Notes: generated from the sequence alone by a model not told the origin. Numbered from the stretch's first letter, positions 1 to 10,057 are shown. The stretch: DNA of 64,000 bases from Ahaetulla prasina (GCF_028640845.1 NC_080548.1:16923321-16987320); one strand, 5' to 3'. Numbers and translations: made by a program.

Positions 1-180
1 CCTCCCCCCCAACAGCCCTGCCTTCCTCCTCCTCCTCCTGCTCTTCCTCCTGCCAATTCCTCCCCCCCAACAGCCCTGCCTTCCTCCTCCTCCTCTTCCT
101 CCTGCTCTTCCTCCTGCCAATTCCTCCCCCCCAACAGCCCTGCCTTCCTCCTCCTCCTCTTCCTCCTGCCAATTCCTCCC
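1..180. repeat. C/T-rich minisatellite
   Basis: About three direct copies of a unit of 52-64 bp begin at 1, 59 and 123, with a partial fourth at 175. Each starts with CCTCCCCCCCAACAGCC, and the copies differ mainly in the number of TCC triplets. The array probably continues left of the window. No coding role is visible. Confidence 0.85.
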
Positions 181-390
181 CCCCAACTCCCTTGTGGTTC
201 CTGTCTCCAGCCTTCCTCCTCCTTCCAGTTCTCCAGCCTTCCTTGAATTCCTCCGATCGCCCCTTCCTCATTCCATTCTTTTGGAAGCTTCTCCACTTTC
301 TCCTACCTAGTCCCCCACTTTTGCCCCCCCCCACCCCAATCAGGACTTTTATCAGTGGTTGAAGGGCAGGAGGGCACCAGATTCTTGGCT

Positions 391-715
391 GTGGCTGTGT
401 GCCTGATGGGCTGTGTACTGCGAGGCATCTAAGAAAGTGTGGGGTGTGTGTATGTTTGTGTAGGGTTTGTAGTCCGTATGGGAAATGTCATCCAAGGGTT
501 AATCCAGAAAGTGGTATGTGTGTGTGAATTGTAGCACAAAGCATCCAGAAAGTGGCTGTGTGCCTGATGGGCTCTGTAGTACGAGGCATCTAAGAAAGTA
601 TGGTATGTGTGTGTGTGTTATGTTTGTATAGGGTTTGTAGTCCATATGGGAAATGCAATCCAAGGATTAATCCAGAAAGTGGTATGTGTATGGGGGGATA
701 AATTGTAGCCATCCA
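391..715. repeat. 161-bp tandem repeat, two copies
   Basis: The unit starting GTGGCTGTGTGCCTGATGGG at 391 recurs at 552. Both copies hold the same run of landmarks: GAGGCATCTAAGAAAGT, a TG-rich stretch, GGGTTTGTAGTCC, and AATCCAGAAAGTGGTATGTG. They differ by scattered substitutions and by TG-repeat length. A partial third echo (ATCCAGAAAGTGG) occurs near 710 and 870. The family is not recognised. Confidence 0.8.
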
Positions 716-723
716 GAAAGTGG

Positions 724-781
724 TATATGTGTATGTACATATATGTGTGTGTGTGTGTGTGTATGTATATGTATGTATGTA
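724..781. repeat. (TG)n/(TATG)n microsatellite
   Basis: An alternating purine-pyrimidine tract of TG, TATG and ATGT units. It directly follows the 161-bp tandem repeat. Confidence 0.9.
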
Positions 782-794
782 TTGGGAAGGGTCG

Positions 795-846
795 GACACC
801 AAGGGTCATGATGGGTCGGACATGACTTCGCAACTAACAACAACAT
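795..846 (+). mobile_element. Bov-B LINE 3'-end fragment
   Basis: The segment GGGTCGGACATGACTTCGCA followed by ACTAACAACAACA matches the 3' terminus of the Bov-B element seen on the minus strand at 31831-32955. It is only the last ~50 bp, so it is either a severely 5'-truncated insertion or the tail of a Bov-B-mobilised SINE. Confidence 0.6.
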
Positions 847-1025
847 TGGGAAGGAGGGTAATGTAGCCCAAGGCATCCAGAAAGTGGAGTGTGGGAAGTG
901 TAGTTGAAGGCGTGGGGACGAGGTATCTATATGTGGGGGTTGGTGGGAAGAAACTGCTGGAGGGGATTTCTCCTTCGACTTCGCTGCCACAAGATGGTCA
1001 CCCCTTTGGATGCTTTGCAAAGTTG

Positions 1026-1440
1026 CATGACTGTAACTTTGTTGCATGTATCCTTAAGATTTATATTGAGATTGTTTCCTGATTGCTTATTTGTACCCTA
1101 TGACTATCATGGAGTGTTGTATCATTAAGTGTTAAATTTGTACCCTATGACTATCATGAAGTGTTGTAAGTGTTGTATTTTGACGAAGGTATCTTTTCTT
1201 TTATGTACACTGAGAGCGTATGCACCAAGACAAATTCCTTGTGTGTCCAATCACACTTGGCCAATAAAAAAATTCTATTTTCTATTCCATTCCATTCCAT
1301 TCCTATCATTAAGTGTTGTACCTTATGATTCCTGATGAAGGTATCTTTTCTTTTATGTACACTGAGAACATATGGACCAAAACAAATTCCTTATGTGTCT
1401 AATCACACTTGGCCAATAAAATTCTATTCTATTCTATTCA
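1026..1440 (+). mobile_element. L3/CR1-type LINE 3' end, doubled
   Basis: This is the 3' untranslated end of the snake L3/CR1-like LINE that recurs across the window. Its landmarks are TATGACTATCAT, GTGTTGTACCTTATGATT, AAATTCCTTGTGTGTCCAATC and ACTTGGCCAATAAAA, ending in ATTCT pentamers. The last ~130 bp appears twice in tandem, with pentamer runs at 1272-1300 and 1420-1440. The first run contains ATTCC variants. No coding sequence is left. Confidence 0.85.
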
Positions 1441-2939
1441 TAGATAGGGGAGGATTATGCCACCACAAGTGGCACTGAGTCCCAGGGTCTGCATGCTGTT
1501 TGCACACTCCTTTCTCAAGAGTGCATGTTAACATACCTGCTGGTCAGAAGGGGAAGCAAAAGAAAGAGTCCCTCCCCCTCTCCCCCACCACATCTGGACT
1601 GCCAGGAGGAACCAAAATGTTACACTTCAAAGGCTGATGGCCTAATCCAGCCATCTCTATTGTCTCGCTCATGCCTCCTAGGCATGCATATCTAAAGATT
1701 ATAGTTTCTGTATCTCTTTTTTCCCCCCTTCTGAGTCAATGGCTTACCTCCTGTGCTTTTTGTGTAAGCAGCACATTGAATAATAGTTGTTGGGAAATTA
1801 TTAAAAGTATAAAGGAATTTTTAAATTGTGTAAGACATGGTTTGTGGGGAAGTTACACACTGGTTGTCAAATATCTGCACTGTATTGAATACACTGATTA
1901 TAGTTTTAAAAGTTATTGAAAGGAATAGCCTAAGACTAAAATTTTGGGGCACGCTAGAAATAAGCCCAAGGCATGACTGTGTGCTAGTCATTGAAAACTA
2001 TTATACTAAGTGATCTATTAAACTAGGCAAAAATTCTAAATTTCTAAAAAATGTGATCACTTATCTGGATGCTTTAAAGTGGAATTTCTGTTATTACTTT
2101 TTAAAATTCTTGCAAGATTTGTCATTACAACCTTTGAACACATATCATTGCTGTTATCAGGGTCTCCATCTTTCTCTGTTACTTTTATTGCTCTGTTCCT
2201 GCTCATTTTTTCTTCCCTTGTGAATACCCAAGGTTGTGAATACAAGGATGTTGTGGTTGGCCACAGCACAGGATTAGACTCCCTTGTGGTTCCTGTCTCC
2301 TTGTGCTGCAGGGGAAAATGCCTGAACTGTTGGGATGAATGAAAACTTCATTTCAGGAAAGTCCGTCATTAAATCTTCCCCATCCCAAATCCTTCAGTGA
2401 TTTCCATACCTTGCCAAAATATGGGAGGGGACCCAGAGGTGAGCTAATCTTTATTGTTTTACCCTTGATCACTTTGTGGAAAAAAGAAGTACATTAATGG
2501 GTTTTGAGAAAATGAAGAACATGCATGTTAACTAGGTCAAATGAATGATACCTCCTGCTGCCTGGGTGCTGAAAATCAAGAATGAAAATAATTACAGTGA
2601 TTAGACAGGAGTAAGTGTAGCTTTCTGTAGATTAGTTTTCTCTAACTTGGTGTCCCTCTGGGTATCTTAAATTGTAGCTGTTATCCTCCCATATTGATAA
2701 GATGATAATAGATGATAATGGTTTTTTTTTGTTGCCTGTTTTGGAAGATTCGTTCTAGGTTGTATAAGAAAAATAGACAATAGAGGAATAGTAGAGAAGA
2801 AATGTGGATTGTCACACAGAATCTAGCAGGACTGTATGTTGTGATTGTATCTTTTCATAGGTTCAGATTAGTAGCCTTCGATTACTCAGATTTTTCCTTT
2901 AAGCTAGATAAATAATTGATAAATTCAAATCTGTGGAAA
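1441..2939. other. No gene or repeat recognised
   Basis: AT-rich, apparently single-copy sequence. The short open frames here (for example 2079-2342 plus) have no recognisable motifs and no splice context. Nothing is annotated. Confidence 0.5.
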
Positions 2940-3140
2940 GCCAGTTTGGTGGTATGGTTAAAGCATCAGGCTTGAAACCAGAAGACTGTGAGTTCTAGTC
3001 CTGCCTAAGGCATAAAGCCAGCTGGGTATCTTGGGTATCTCAGTGCTGCTAAGGAGACAATGGCAAAGCACTTTTGAAAAGCCTTGCCAAAAAAACCTAG
3101 GTCCAGGCAGTCTCTGAGAATCAGGAATGATTGAATGGAA
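2940..3140 (+). mobile_element. tRNA-derived SINE with Bov-B-like tail
   Basis: The head GCCAGTTTGGTGGTATGGTT with GTGAGTTCTAGTCCTGCC resembles tRNA-derived pol III boxes A and B. The body contains ATGGCAAAGCACTTTTGAAA and CCTTGCCAAAAAAACC. The end (GTCTCTGAGAATCAGGAATG, then ATTGAATG) is a decayed form of the Bov-B-type terminus CTCCGAGAGTCGGACACGATTGAA. It differs from the Sauria-type SINE in both head and body. Minus-strand relatives lie at 7430-7657, 10058-10497 and 15125-15321. Confidence 0.65.
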
Positions 3141-3265
3141 GGGGGGAAAAAATCTGCACTTTAATTGATAAAAGGAAAGGATATTTGTTGAGGTAAACAG
3201 AATTGTATGTCATACATAGCTCTTCTTAGGTTCTGGTCTTTGTATTCATTTGAACTATGATAAAT

Positions 3266-3400
3266 AGGTGGCTCAGTGGCTAAGACACTGAGCTTGTCGA
3301 TCAGAAAGTTCGGCAGTTCGAACCCCTAGTACAGGTCTCTTGTGTGAGCAGGGGGTTGGACTAGATGACCTTCAAGGTCCCTTCCAACTCTGTTACTGTT
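3266..3400 (+). mobile_element. Chimeric SINE: Sauria-type tRNA head, CR1-type tail
   Basis: The 5' half (GGTGGCTCAGTGGCTAAGAC, then GAGCTTGTCGATC and GCAGTTCGAACCCCTAG) is the same tRNA-like head as the Sauria SINEs at 58890 and 63930. The 3' half (GGGGGTTGGACTAGATGACC with AAGGTCCCTTCCAACTCTG) is the CR1 LINE terminus seen at 4863-5765 and 39935-40058. It is therefore a SINE that should depend on CR1 rather than Bov-B reverse transcriptase. Confidence 0.7.
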
Positions 3401-4146
3401 AAGTCATTTAAGTGAAGTTCTAGTGGGACAGCTAAGGAAAGTCTGTGGCGTAACCAAAGCTAATTAAAGTATTGTGGCATAAACTTACGCTAATTCATTT
3501 TTTTTAATGCAGAGGAAGGAAAGATGGGTTACATGAAAGTTTCAGTGGATATCTGAAATGGTGAATTGTTCTTAAATAAGTGCAAAATAAATAAGTGAAA
3601 ATGAGGTAAAGCCATGCAAGGATAAGTTTAAATATTAGAAATTTGGCAAGGCAATACAATTCAGTAGAAATAAAAGTTTTCATTTGTAAGAGGAAGGATT
3701 TTTTAAAAAGGTCTGTATCCTACAATGAATGCTTAGTAAGCAGATCTGTGGGATATATAGGCACCCCCCCCCAAAAAAAATTAGAAAAAACTCTTAACTT
3801 GTTGTAAAAGTTAACATCAAAAATACTGAAAGTTGTATAAGTGTATTGGAAAATATATATGCACTTGAATAATATTTACATTAGATAAGTAGATGCAGGA
3901 GTATAACTATTAACTATTGTAACATCCTGTTGATTTTAGTTAGTGTGAAAGAGCGCGTAGGTGTAACTCTCCAATTGACATTGGTGGCACTTCACTACGC
4001 CAAATTGTGACCTCTGATGGCTGCAGCTCTGTGTTGAATGTGTCGGTAAGACCAATTCCCCTTCCTGATACAAAGAAAAAATAAAATAAAAAAAAGTGGG
4101 GGAATAAATATATTCTGCGATGGTAGCAGCCACATAATGTCACATT
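3401..4146. other. No gene or repeat recognised
   Basis: AT-rich sequence with a short C/A homopolymer run near 3764-3780. No supported feature. Confidence 0.5.
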
Positions 4147-4200
4147 ATGTCACTTAATGTCCAATCACCCTTGGCCAATAAAAATTCTCTTCTATTCTAT
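4147..4200 (+). mobile_element. L3/CR1-type LINE 3'-terminal scrap
   Basis: Only the last ~50 bp of the L3-type LINE remains: CACTTAATGTCCAATCACC, TTGGCCAATAAAAATTCT and a few ATTCT units. Confidence 0.75.
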
Positions 4201-4950
4201 AATGTGAAGCACTTGCTTTCCTAATGTTTATTTTTAACTGTTAGTCATAGTCACTGATTAGAGAGTCCTTTGTGATAAGGGTGGTTGCTTAGTACTGTTG
4301 TTTGGGGCTAGTAGTAATGATGTTACAAATGCTTTAAAGCAGTGGACTTCAGCAGAAAAAGAAATCATTTCACTTCCCCGAACCTTGTTGCCATATTTTG
4401 AAAAGCTACTGAAAAATCCCACCCCGCCATGTCATTTATGACAAGAGGCCTCCCCTAAGTAACACGATGTTTGTATGTTAAGTTGGATTTTATGGCATGA
4501 ATAGGGGATTGCAGTATGATGAAAGGGAATGGATAGCTGGGACGACAATTTTGCCAGTGGACCTTTGATAGTCATTTTGTGAATGTCACCCATCGCAGAT
4601 TTTGAAAACTGCAAATGCATCTCTGGTCCCCAAAAGCTGCCTGCTTTGGTTTAGGTTTTCTGCGGGTATGAATTTTATGTTGACTTCAGTCTAGTTGGGA
4701 GGTCTAACTAAAGCTTCGCCCTGTGGACCATGCTAAAAACTTTATTGACACAGTGATCTTTGAATTGATGTCTCTGTTTGCTAACAGCTGTTGGTCTACT
4801 CTAGCACTTCTCCTGAGCTGTGACTGAAAAAAGTTCTTTCTCTCTCTCTCTCTCTCTCTTCTTTCAAGAAAAGATTGGACTGCCATTTGTCAGAAATGGT
4901 GTCGAGTCTCCTGCTTGATAGGGGGATTGGGGGAGGGGGTTGGACTAGAT

Positions 4951-5723
4951 CAGCGGTCACCAATTGGTGGTCCATGGACCACTGGTGGTCCGTGAGAAAA
5001 TTTTGATGGTCCGCAGAAAAATTATTTGCATTTTTTTATATTGCACTAAATCAGGGGTCTTCAAACGATGGCCAGATATGTGCAATAAACGTTTGTGTTG
5101 CTGCAGAGTCTCCCCCTTCGGGGTCTTTTTGTATGGATCAGAGGGGGGCAGACATTCCGACTTGGGGTCTGCTTTGGCCTCCTGGTGCAGGGCTTTGGGC
5201 AAAGGCTGGAGGGAAGCGCAGCTGGTGGCGAAGAGCCGGAGAACCTTGTTCCATTGGGATTTCATCATGGCCTGGAACTGGCTAACCATCTCAGCCTGCT
5301 GAGCCTCCAGGCACCGGTACCTGGCCTTGCACTCCTTCAGATCTTCCCTCTGCTTGGAAAGCCTATGAAAGTCCTCAGTGAGGTGCTTCTGCTGAGCCTC
5401 CTTCTCGGTCAGATCCAATTTGAACTGAGCCAGCTGTTTTGCCAACTCTTTCTCATGGTGGCTGCTTAGCTCCAGGAACTGCTTCCTATTGGGGTCCTAA
5501 GGAACCTGGGCGGGGAGGTGAGGAGTGGCTGGGGGGGAGAGGGACAAGTAGAGGCTGGCAATGCACTGCTCAATGTGACATTGAGTTGGCCACGCCCACC
5601 CAGTAAAGTGACCACCTAGCCACGCCCACCAAGCTGGTCATTAGGCAGATCATATTAGTGGTCCACGGGATTTAAAATTATGAATTTAGTAATCCCTGAG
5701 GTCCGGAAGGTTGGTGACCCCTG
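4951..5723 (-). mobile_element. Non-autonomous hAT carrying a coiled-coil gene fragment (copy 1)
   Basis: The terminal inverted repeats are CAGCGGTCACCAA at the left and its complement TTGGTGACCCCTG at the right. The flanking 8-bp duplications are GACTAGAT (4943-4950) and TACTAGAT (5724-5731), 7 of 8 identical. The length is 773 bp and there is no transposase. The terminal segments are GC-poor, whereas the middle is GC-richer and coding-like (see the ORF at 4957-5445). Other copies are at 10542-11226, 16221-16987 and 18845-19610. An inner CAGGGGTCTTCAAAC motif at 5052 looks like another hAT terminus, so the element may itself be composite. Confidence 0.85.
4957..5445 (-). pseudogene. Captured coiled-coil protein fragment inside hAT copy 1
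   Basis: An open frame of 162 codons on the minus strand runs through the hAT. The first ~75 residues are heptad-rich and highly charged (MAKQLAQFKLDLTEKEAQ near the start, then ECKARYRCLEAQQAEMV), which fits a long coiled coil. A second part is Pro/Ser/Lys-rich (LPPSDPYKKTPKGETL). The last ~40 residues read through the hAT terminus and are not gene-derived. The same protein-like segment appears in three other copies but broken: a stop after LTED in copy 2, and a stop after QAMM in copies 3 and 4. Conservation of the frame between copies suggests descent from a real exon or a retrocopy, not selection at each site. The source gene is not identified. Confidence 0.6.
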
Positions 5724-5763
5724 TACTAGATGACCTATAAGGTCCCTTCCAACTCTGTTAATC

Positions 5764-5825
5764 TCTCTCTCCTCACTTCTCTCTCTCCCTCCCTCCCTCA
5801 CTCCCTATCTGCCTCCATCTTTCTC
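5764..5825. repeat. CT-rich low-complexity tract
   Basis: Runs of TCTC and CCCT directly follow the CR1 end. The region 5826-6119 holds nothing recognisable. Confidence 0.7.
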
Positions 5826-6119
5826 AAGAGCATTTTCTATTGATGTGAGCCAGATTGTGTACTAGAATCTGTGAAGTGGCTTAAACCAGGGATAGGTAGT
5901 GTTATCTACCTATCCACCTAGACAGCAAAGCTAGGATTTTTTAAAAAGAAATTGTGGCTTAATGAATGAGTCCCCATGGTTGTTTATGCTAATTTATGGC
6001 TATGTCCTTGGTACTTTCCAGATGTTTTGGATCCTACAACTCCTTACCACTTGTCATATTGGCTAGGATGGATGGGAGGTGAAAATTTAAATCTCTGGAA
6101 AGTTTGGTTGCCGTCTCTT

Positions 6120-6640
6120 GCTTAGATTGGTTCAGGTATTTTATTAGTTTATCAAAATATAAAATGCAGAAATGAAAATAAAAATGAAGATATCAGGAAA
6201 ATAAGGGAGGAAAAGGGGAAGAGAGAAAAGTGTAGGATGAAGGGGAAAAAGAAAAGCATTGACTTCCAAGTGATGGAGTAGAATAACGTAGTAACATGAA
6301 ACCTCAACTTTTTACTTTTATATGATAATATACACTAGTCATTTTACTAGAACAAGAAACATATCTAATCAGCAAAACCCAAAATCAAAGTTTAATTTTT
6401 TTCCACTTCAAGCACAAGGTCCAAAAGCGATTTCCAAATAGAAACCAATTTAACTGTGTTCTTTTCTTTAATCAAAGCATCTTTGCTAACTAACTCCATC
6501 AACTTTTGCAGCCATTCATTCATTGTGGGAATCAAAGTATCCTTCCTTTTTTTGTTCATAAAAAGTTCCATTTCCTCTCCAAGTTCTTTATCCATTAAAC
6601 CTTAAAAGGAAAACCTCTAGTTTTATCTTTATATTCACTT
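6120..6640 (-). mobile_element. Possible L1 LINE 3' fragment
   Basis: A 67-codon minus-strand frame (6392-6595) is rich in Lys, Glu and Leu (MNEWLQKLMELVSKDALI). It is followed on that strand by A-rich sequence, as at an L1 ORF2 C-terminus and 3' UTR. I see no catalytic motif, so assignment to L1 is tentative. Part of a target duplication for the adjacent SINE (ATCTTCTACTTA) lies at the right end. Confidence 0.3.
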
Positions 6641-6657
6641 TAAGTATCTTCTACTTA

Positions 6658-7010
6658 AAGGTAAAGGTTCCCTCGCACATACATGCTAGTCGTTGCCGAC
6701 TCTAGGGGGCGGTGCTCATCTCCGTTTCAAAGCCGAAGAGCCAGCGCTGTCCGAAGACGTCTCCTTGGTCATGTGGCTGGCATGACTCAACACCAAAGGC
6801 GCACAGAATGCTGTTACCTTCCCACCAAAGGTGGTCCCTATTTTTTCTACTTGCATTTTTACGTGCTTTCGAAACTGCTAGGTTGGCAGAAGCTGGGACA
6901 AGTAACGGGAGCTCACCCTGTTACATGGCAGCACTAGGGATTCGAACCGCTGAGCTGCCGACCTTTCGATCGACAAGCTCAACATCCTAGCCCCTGAGCC
7001 ACCGCGTCCC
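6658..7010 (-). mobile_element. Sauria-type SINE, full length
   Basis: Read on the minus strand it has a tRNA-like head (box A GTGGCTCAGGGGCTAGGATG, box B GGTTCGAATCCC), a central body (TTCTGCCAACCTAGC, GCAAGTAGAAAAAAT, GGTGGGAAGGTAACAG) and a 3' domain (AGTCATGCCAGCCACATGAC, GCGCTGGCTCTTCGG, CGCCCCCTAGAGTCGGCAAC). It ends in ACCTTTACCTTT. The 12-bp target duplication ATCTTCTACTTA lies at 6646-6657 and 7011-7022. The 3' end is Bov-B-like (GAGTCGG..ACGACTAG), so Bov-B is the likely mover. Confidence 0.93.
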
Positions 7011-7137
7011 ATCTTCTACTTAGATTGGGTTAAATAGTGAACCTGGCATAAAAACAAATATTGCCAAGTATAGGAGATTCCGCCCCTCCCCCCCCGCCAA
7101 GCTAAGCCAGGGCGTTCTCATCACCTGTTTCCTAAAA

Positions 7138-7259
7138 CAGGGGTCTCCAACCTTGGCAACTTTAAGACTTGTGGACTTCAACTCTCAGAATTCCTCAGCC
7201 AGCAAATTCTGGGAGTTGAAGTCCACAAGTCTTAAAGTTGCCAAGGTTGGAGACCTCTG
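7138..7259. mobile_element. Palindromic hAT-like MITE
   Basis: A near-perfect inverted repeat of ~55 bp per arm: CAGGGGTCTCCAACCTTGGC, AACTTTAAGACTTGTGGACT, TCAACTCTCAGAATTCC, a short loop, then the complement ending GGTTGGAGACCTCTG. The flanks are TCCTAAAA and TTTTAGGA, which are inverted rather than direct repeats, so the palindrome extends 8 bp past the usual ends. Related copies are at 27328-27453, 35784-35918 and 61040-61125. Confidence 0.85.
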
Positions 7260-7285
7260 TTTTAGGAGGAAAAGGAAGGAAAACT

Positions 7286-7341
7286 GGCTAGGGAATTCTG
7301 GGAATTGAAGTCCTCTAGGCTTAAAGTTGCCAAGGTTGGAG
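7286..7341. mobile_element. Half-copy of the palindromic MITE
   Basis: GGGAATTCTGGGAATTGAAG, TCTTAAAG-type sequence and GTTGCCAAGGTTGGAGG repeat one arm of the element at 7138-7259, 25 bp away from it. Confidence 0.75.
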
Positions 7342-7429
7342 GTTAGGGCATTGGACTAGTAGCAAGTAGACTCATATTGTAGTTGACGCTTAACCATAGA
7401 AACTCACTGTGTTAACTTTGGATCTTTCT

Positions 7430-7657
7430 CTCTCCCTCTCTTCCCCTCTTTCTGTTCACCTTACCTCCCAAGGCTTTTATTTTGTGCCTTCCAGCAACTG
7501 CCTGGACAAATCCCTGCAATTTTCTTGGCAAGATTTTTTTTGAAATGGTTTGCCATTGCCTTTTTTTCCTACAACTAAGAGAGGAATGGCATTATTAGAA
7601 CTTACAGCCTTCCAGTTTTTAGCCTGGTGCCTTAGCTACTACACTGAACTGGCTCTG
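7430..7657 (-). mobile_element. tRNA-SINE of the 2940 type, diverged
   Basis: On the minus strand CAGAGCCAGTTCAGTGTAGT and TAGCTAAGGCACCAGGCT form a degenerate tRNA-like head. The body GGCAAACCATTTCAAAAAAA, then CTTGCCAAGAAAATTGCAGG and TTGTCCAGGCAGTTGCTGG matches the 2940-3140 SINE body. Confidence 0.6.
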
Positions 7658-7659
7658 TT

Positions 7660-8962
7660 AGAAGGGGGCGATATACATCACCTGGCTCCAGTTATAAGAA
7701 AGCAAGCAAGTAAATGAACAGGTTTATTTATAATAGATCCTTACGTCTGGATAACTTTCATTCACTGTCGTGAGTAGGAAAGATTGGAACTATCATACTA
7801 ATTTCCTACAATTCCCCTGATGGAACTTGGTTCTGGATTTTGGCCTCGAGCAGCCTAGGGCTAATTGCAATCCTGCCATTACTACTAACAGCGTTTTAAA
7901 AAAGGAGTTCTTAAGACAGCTGTGTGTTGATAGCCTGGGCTTATACAGTTACAGAGGCACTGCTAAAGCCAGGGGCCTCTGTGGACTTCCATTGGTTTAT
8001 TCATGCAATTCAGTGGGAATTCTGCTGTTGCCTGACTTTTCTTAGGCGATGCCAAGAATGCACTTTTGCAAAACTCTGTAGCCCTTTTATCCTTGTGTCA
8101 GTGGTATGCAAATTACCAAGTAGAATTTGCAGTTGCATAATTAAAACTGACTTGTCATCAAGTTCTCAAGAGCCGGTCAAATAGTGGAAGTTCGCTATGA
8201 AAGAAATCTTAACATCTTGACTGATTTGGCAATGTTGGTCAAATCCCTCGTGCACAGAGATACACACTGTCACCCGAGATCCCAGTGGCACTGTAATGCA
8301 TTTCATAAATAAAATATAGAATAGGGAATTAGTGCAGACTAGAGCAAATCAAATTACGAACCTTTATGCCAATAAATTGCGCTACTGCCTGGTCCGGTTG
8401 TCGATTTATTTGCCTTGTTTGACTGTGCTGGGCATGGTACCCTCCCACGTGACCAGCAGTTTGAGGGTAAGAAATATTGTAATAAGTCATGGAAAGAATT
8501 CAGTGAATCAGCCATCCCTGCTGCTATCCAAACATGGACTCGCTTCAAAACACCTTTAGCTAAAACTGTAAGTCCAGTCAAGAGTCTTTTGGCTGAAGCC
8601 CAACTCCCGATGACTTCATGGGCACGTCCACCTAGTTTTCTTGGCAGTTATACACAAGTAGCTTGTTATTCCTTCCTGATTCTGGGATATTATTTCTGAC
8701 TTCACAGGGTAGCTTATATCCATTGTTAATCTTTACATAAAATCTCCTTTGGATCAAGATTGGTGGTTTCATCGACACTTCCTGTAGTTTCAGCTTATAT
8801 GGCAAGACTTAAAAAAGTGGTTTGACATTTTCCCTCTTCAGGGATTTTTTTTTTTTTAAATAATCCAATGTATTTTAGCTTGTTTGGTGATCTCCCAGCA
8901 AGTATTAATCAAACCTAATCCTTCTTAGCTTTTAAGCTCAGATAACTTAACCCATTTTTTAA
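7660..8962. other. No gene or repeat recognised
   Basis: Mostly unique sequence. Open frames at 8332-8559 and 8415-8699 overlap on the same strand in different frames and show no family signature. A poly-T run is near 8848. Confidence 0.45.
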
Positions 8963-9480
8963 GAATAGAATAGAATAGAATAGAATAGAATAGAATAGAA
9001 TAGAATAGAATAGAATAGAATAGAATAGAATTTTTTATTGGCCAAGTGTGATTGGACACACAAGGAATTTGTCTTGGTGCAGATGCTCTCAGTTACCTAA
9101 AAGAAAAGATACAATCATAAGGTACAACACTTAATGATAGTTATAGGTTACAAATAAGCAATCAGGAAACAATATCAGTATAAATCGTAAGGATACAAGC
9201 AACAAGGTTACAGTCATAAATGGAAGGAGATGGGTGATGGGAACGATGAGATGATTAATAGTGCAGATTTAGTAAATAGTTTGATAGTATTGAGGGAATT
9301 ATTTGTTTAGCAGAGTGATGGCGTTCGGAGAAAAACTGTCCTTGTGTCTAGTTGTTCTGGTGTGCAGTGCTCTATAATGTCATTTTGAGGGTAGGAGTTG
9401 AAACAGTTTATGCCCAGGATGTGAGGGATCTGTAAATATTTTCCCAGCCCTCTTTTTGATTCGTGCAGTATTTGGGATCC
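8963..9480 (-). mobile_element. L3/CR1-type LINE 3' end with (AATAG)n
   Basis: On the plus strand the pentamer array GAATAGAATAG (8963-9030) is followed by TTATTGGCCAAGTGTGATTG, GACACACAAGGAATTTGTC, AAAGATACAATCATAAGGTA and the 3' UTR back to TTTGAGGGTAGGAGTTG and CTGTAAATATTTTCCCAGCC. The last part is the LINE C-terminal coding end (compare 45247-45536). It is 5' truncated. Confidence 0.9.
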
Positions 9481-10057
9481 ACAGCAAACATTGAATCATA
9501 CCCCAGTCAAATGGTGGAGCCACACACAAAAAAATTAAGTACACTTAGCATGTTGTCCAAATGCCATTGTTAACTGAACAGGTTAAGGATGCTCTATGAA
9601 CCCAGCCTAATGTGATAATGAGAATTCTGAAGATAGAAAAAAGCTGACCGTTAACCTCTTCTCATCCCACCCCTCCTCTTTTTCGTTAAGTCTAAATTGT
9701 GATGCTTGTGTTAATTTGCTGCTGAAATTGGAAGTGGCTAGTGCAAACTTGAAATACCTGTGTTCATTTTTAGCCTTAATTGTAAAATGTCTGGGGTTCA
9801 TACAGTTTGGGGCTGGCTGTAGATGAGAGGAGCTTGGGATAAAAATTAATCAAATGGGCGAAAATTACATTTACAGCCTGAGCGCCATTGTTAGAGAGCC
9901 ATTCTAGCTGTCTACTTGCATTATTATTTTTGGTTGGAAATAATTACAAAGCACTAGCGCTAAGATATATCTTTCATTTCTCTCTTGATGTCTATGACTA
10001 GTGATAACACTGCAGCTTCTTAGAGAAAGGATTCCGGTCAAACCTGAGATTTGTAAT
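9481..10057. other. No gene or repeat recognised
   Basis: Unique-looking AT-rich sequence. A 64-codon frame at 9607-9801 minus has no motif. Confidence 0.45.

Larger units (their letters stand above)
4863..5765 (+). mobile_element. CR1 LINE 3' end, split by a hAT insertion
   Basis: The segment 4863-4950 (CAAGAAAAGATTGGACTGCC, GTCTCCTGCTTGATAGG, GGGTTGGACTAGAT) continues at 5732 with GACCTATAAGGTCCCTTCC, the canonical CR1 terminus. The hAT element at 4951-5723 and its duplicated target interrupt it. The remaining coding trace is the usual CR1 C-terminus (Lys/Arg-rich, GLTG-type end) and is too short to be functional. Confidence 0.8.

Noticed and set aside
1..180. Possible CRISPR-like array or coding repeat
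   Set aside because: Units are directly abutting without unique spacers, and the sequence is low-complexity in a vertebrate-type genome.
186..2300. A 22-bp exact match (ACTCCCTTGTGGTTCCTGTC...) between 184-207 and 2278-2301
   Set aside because: The match is short and the flanks are unrelated; not enough to call a repeat family.
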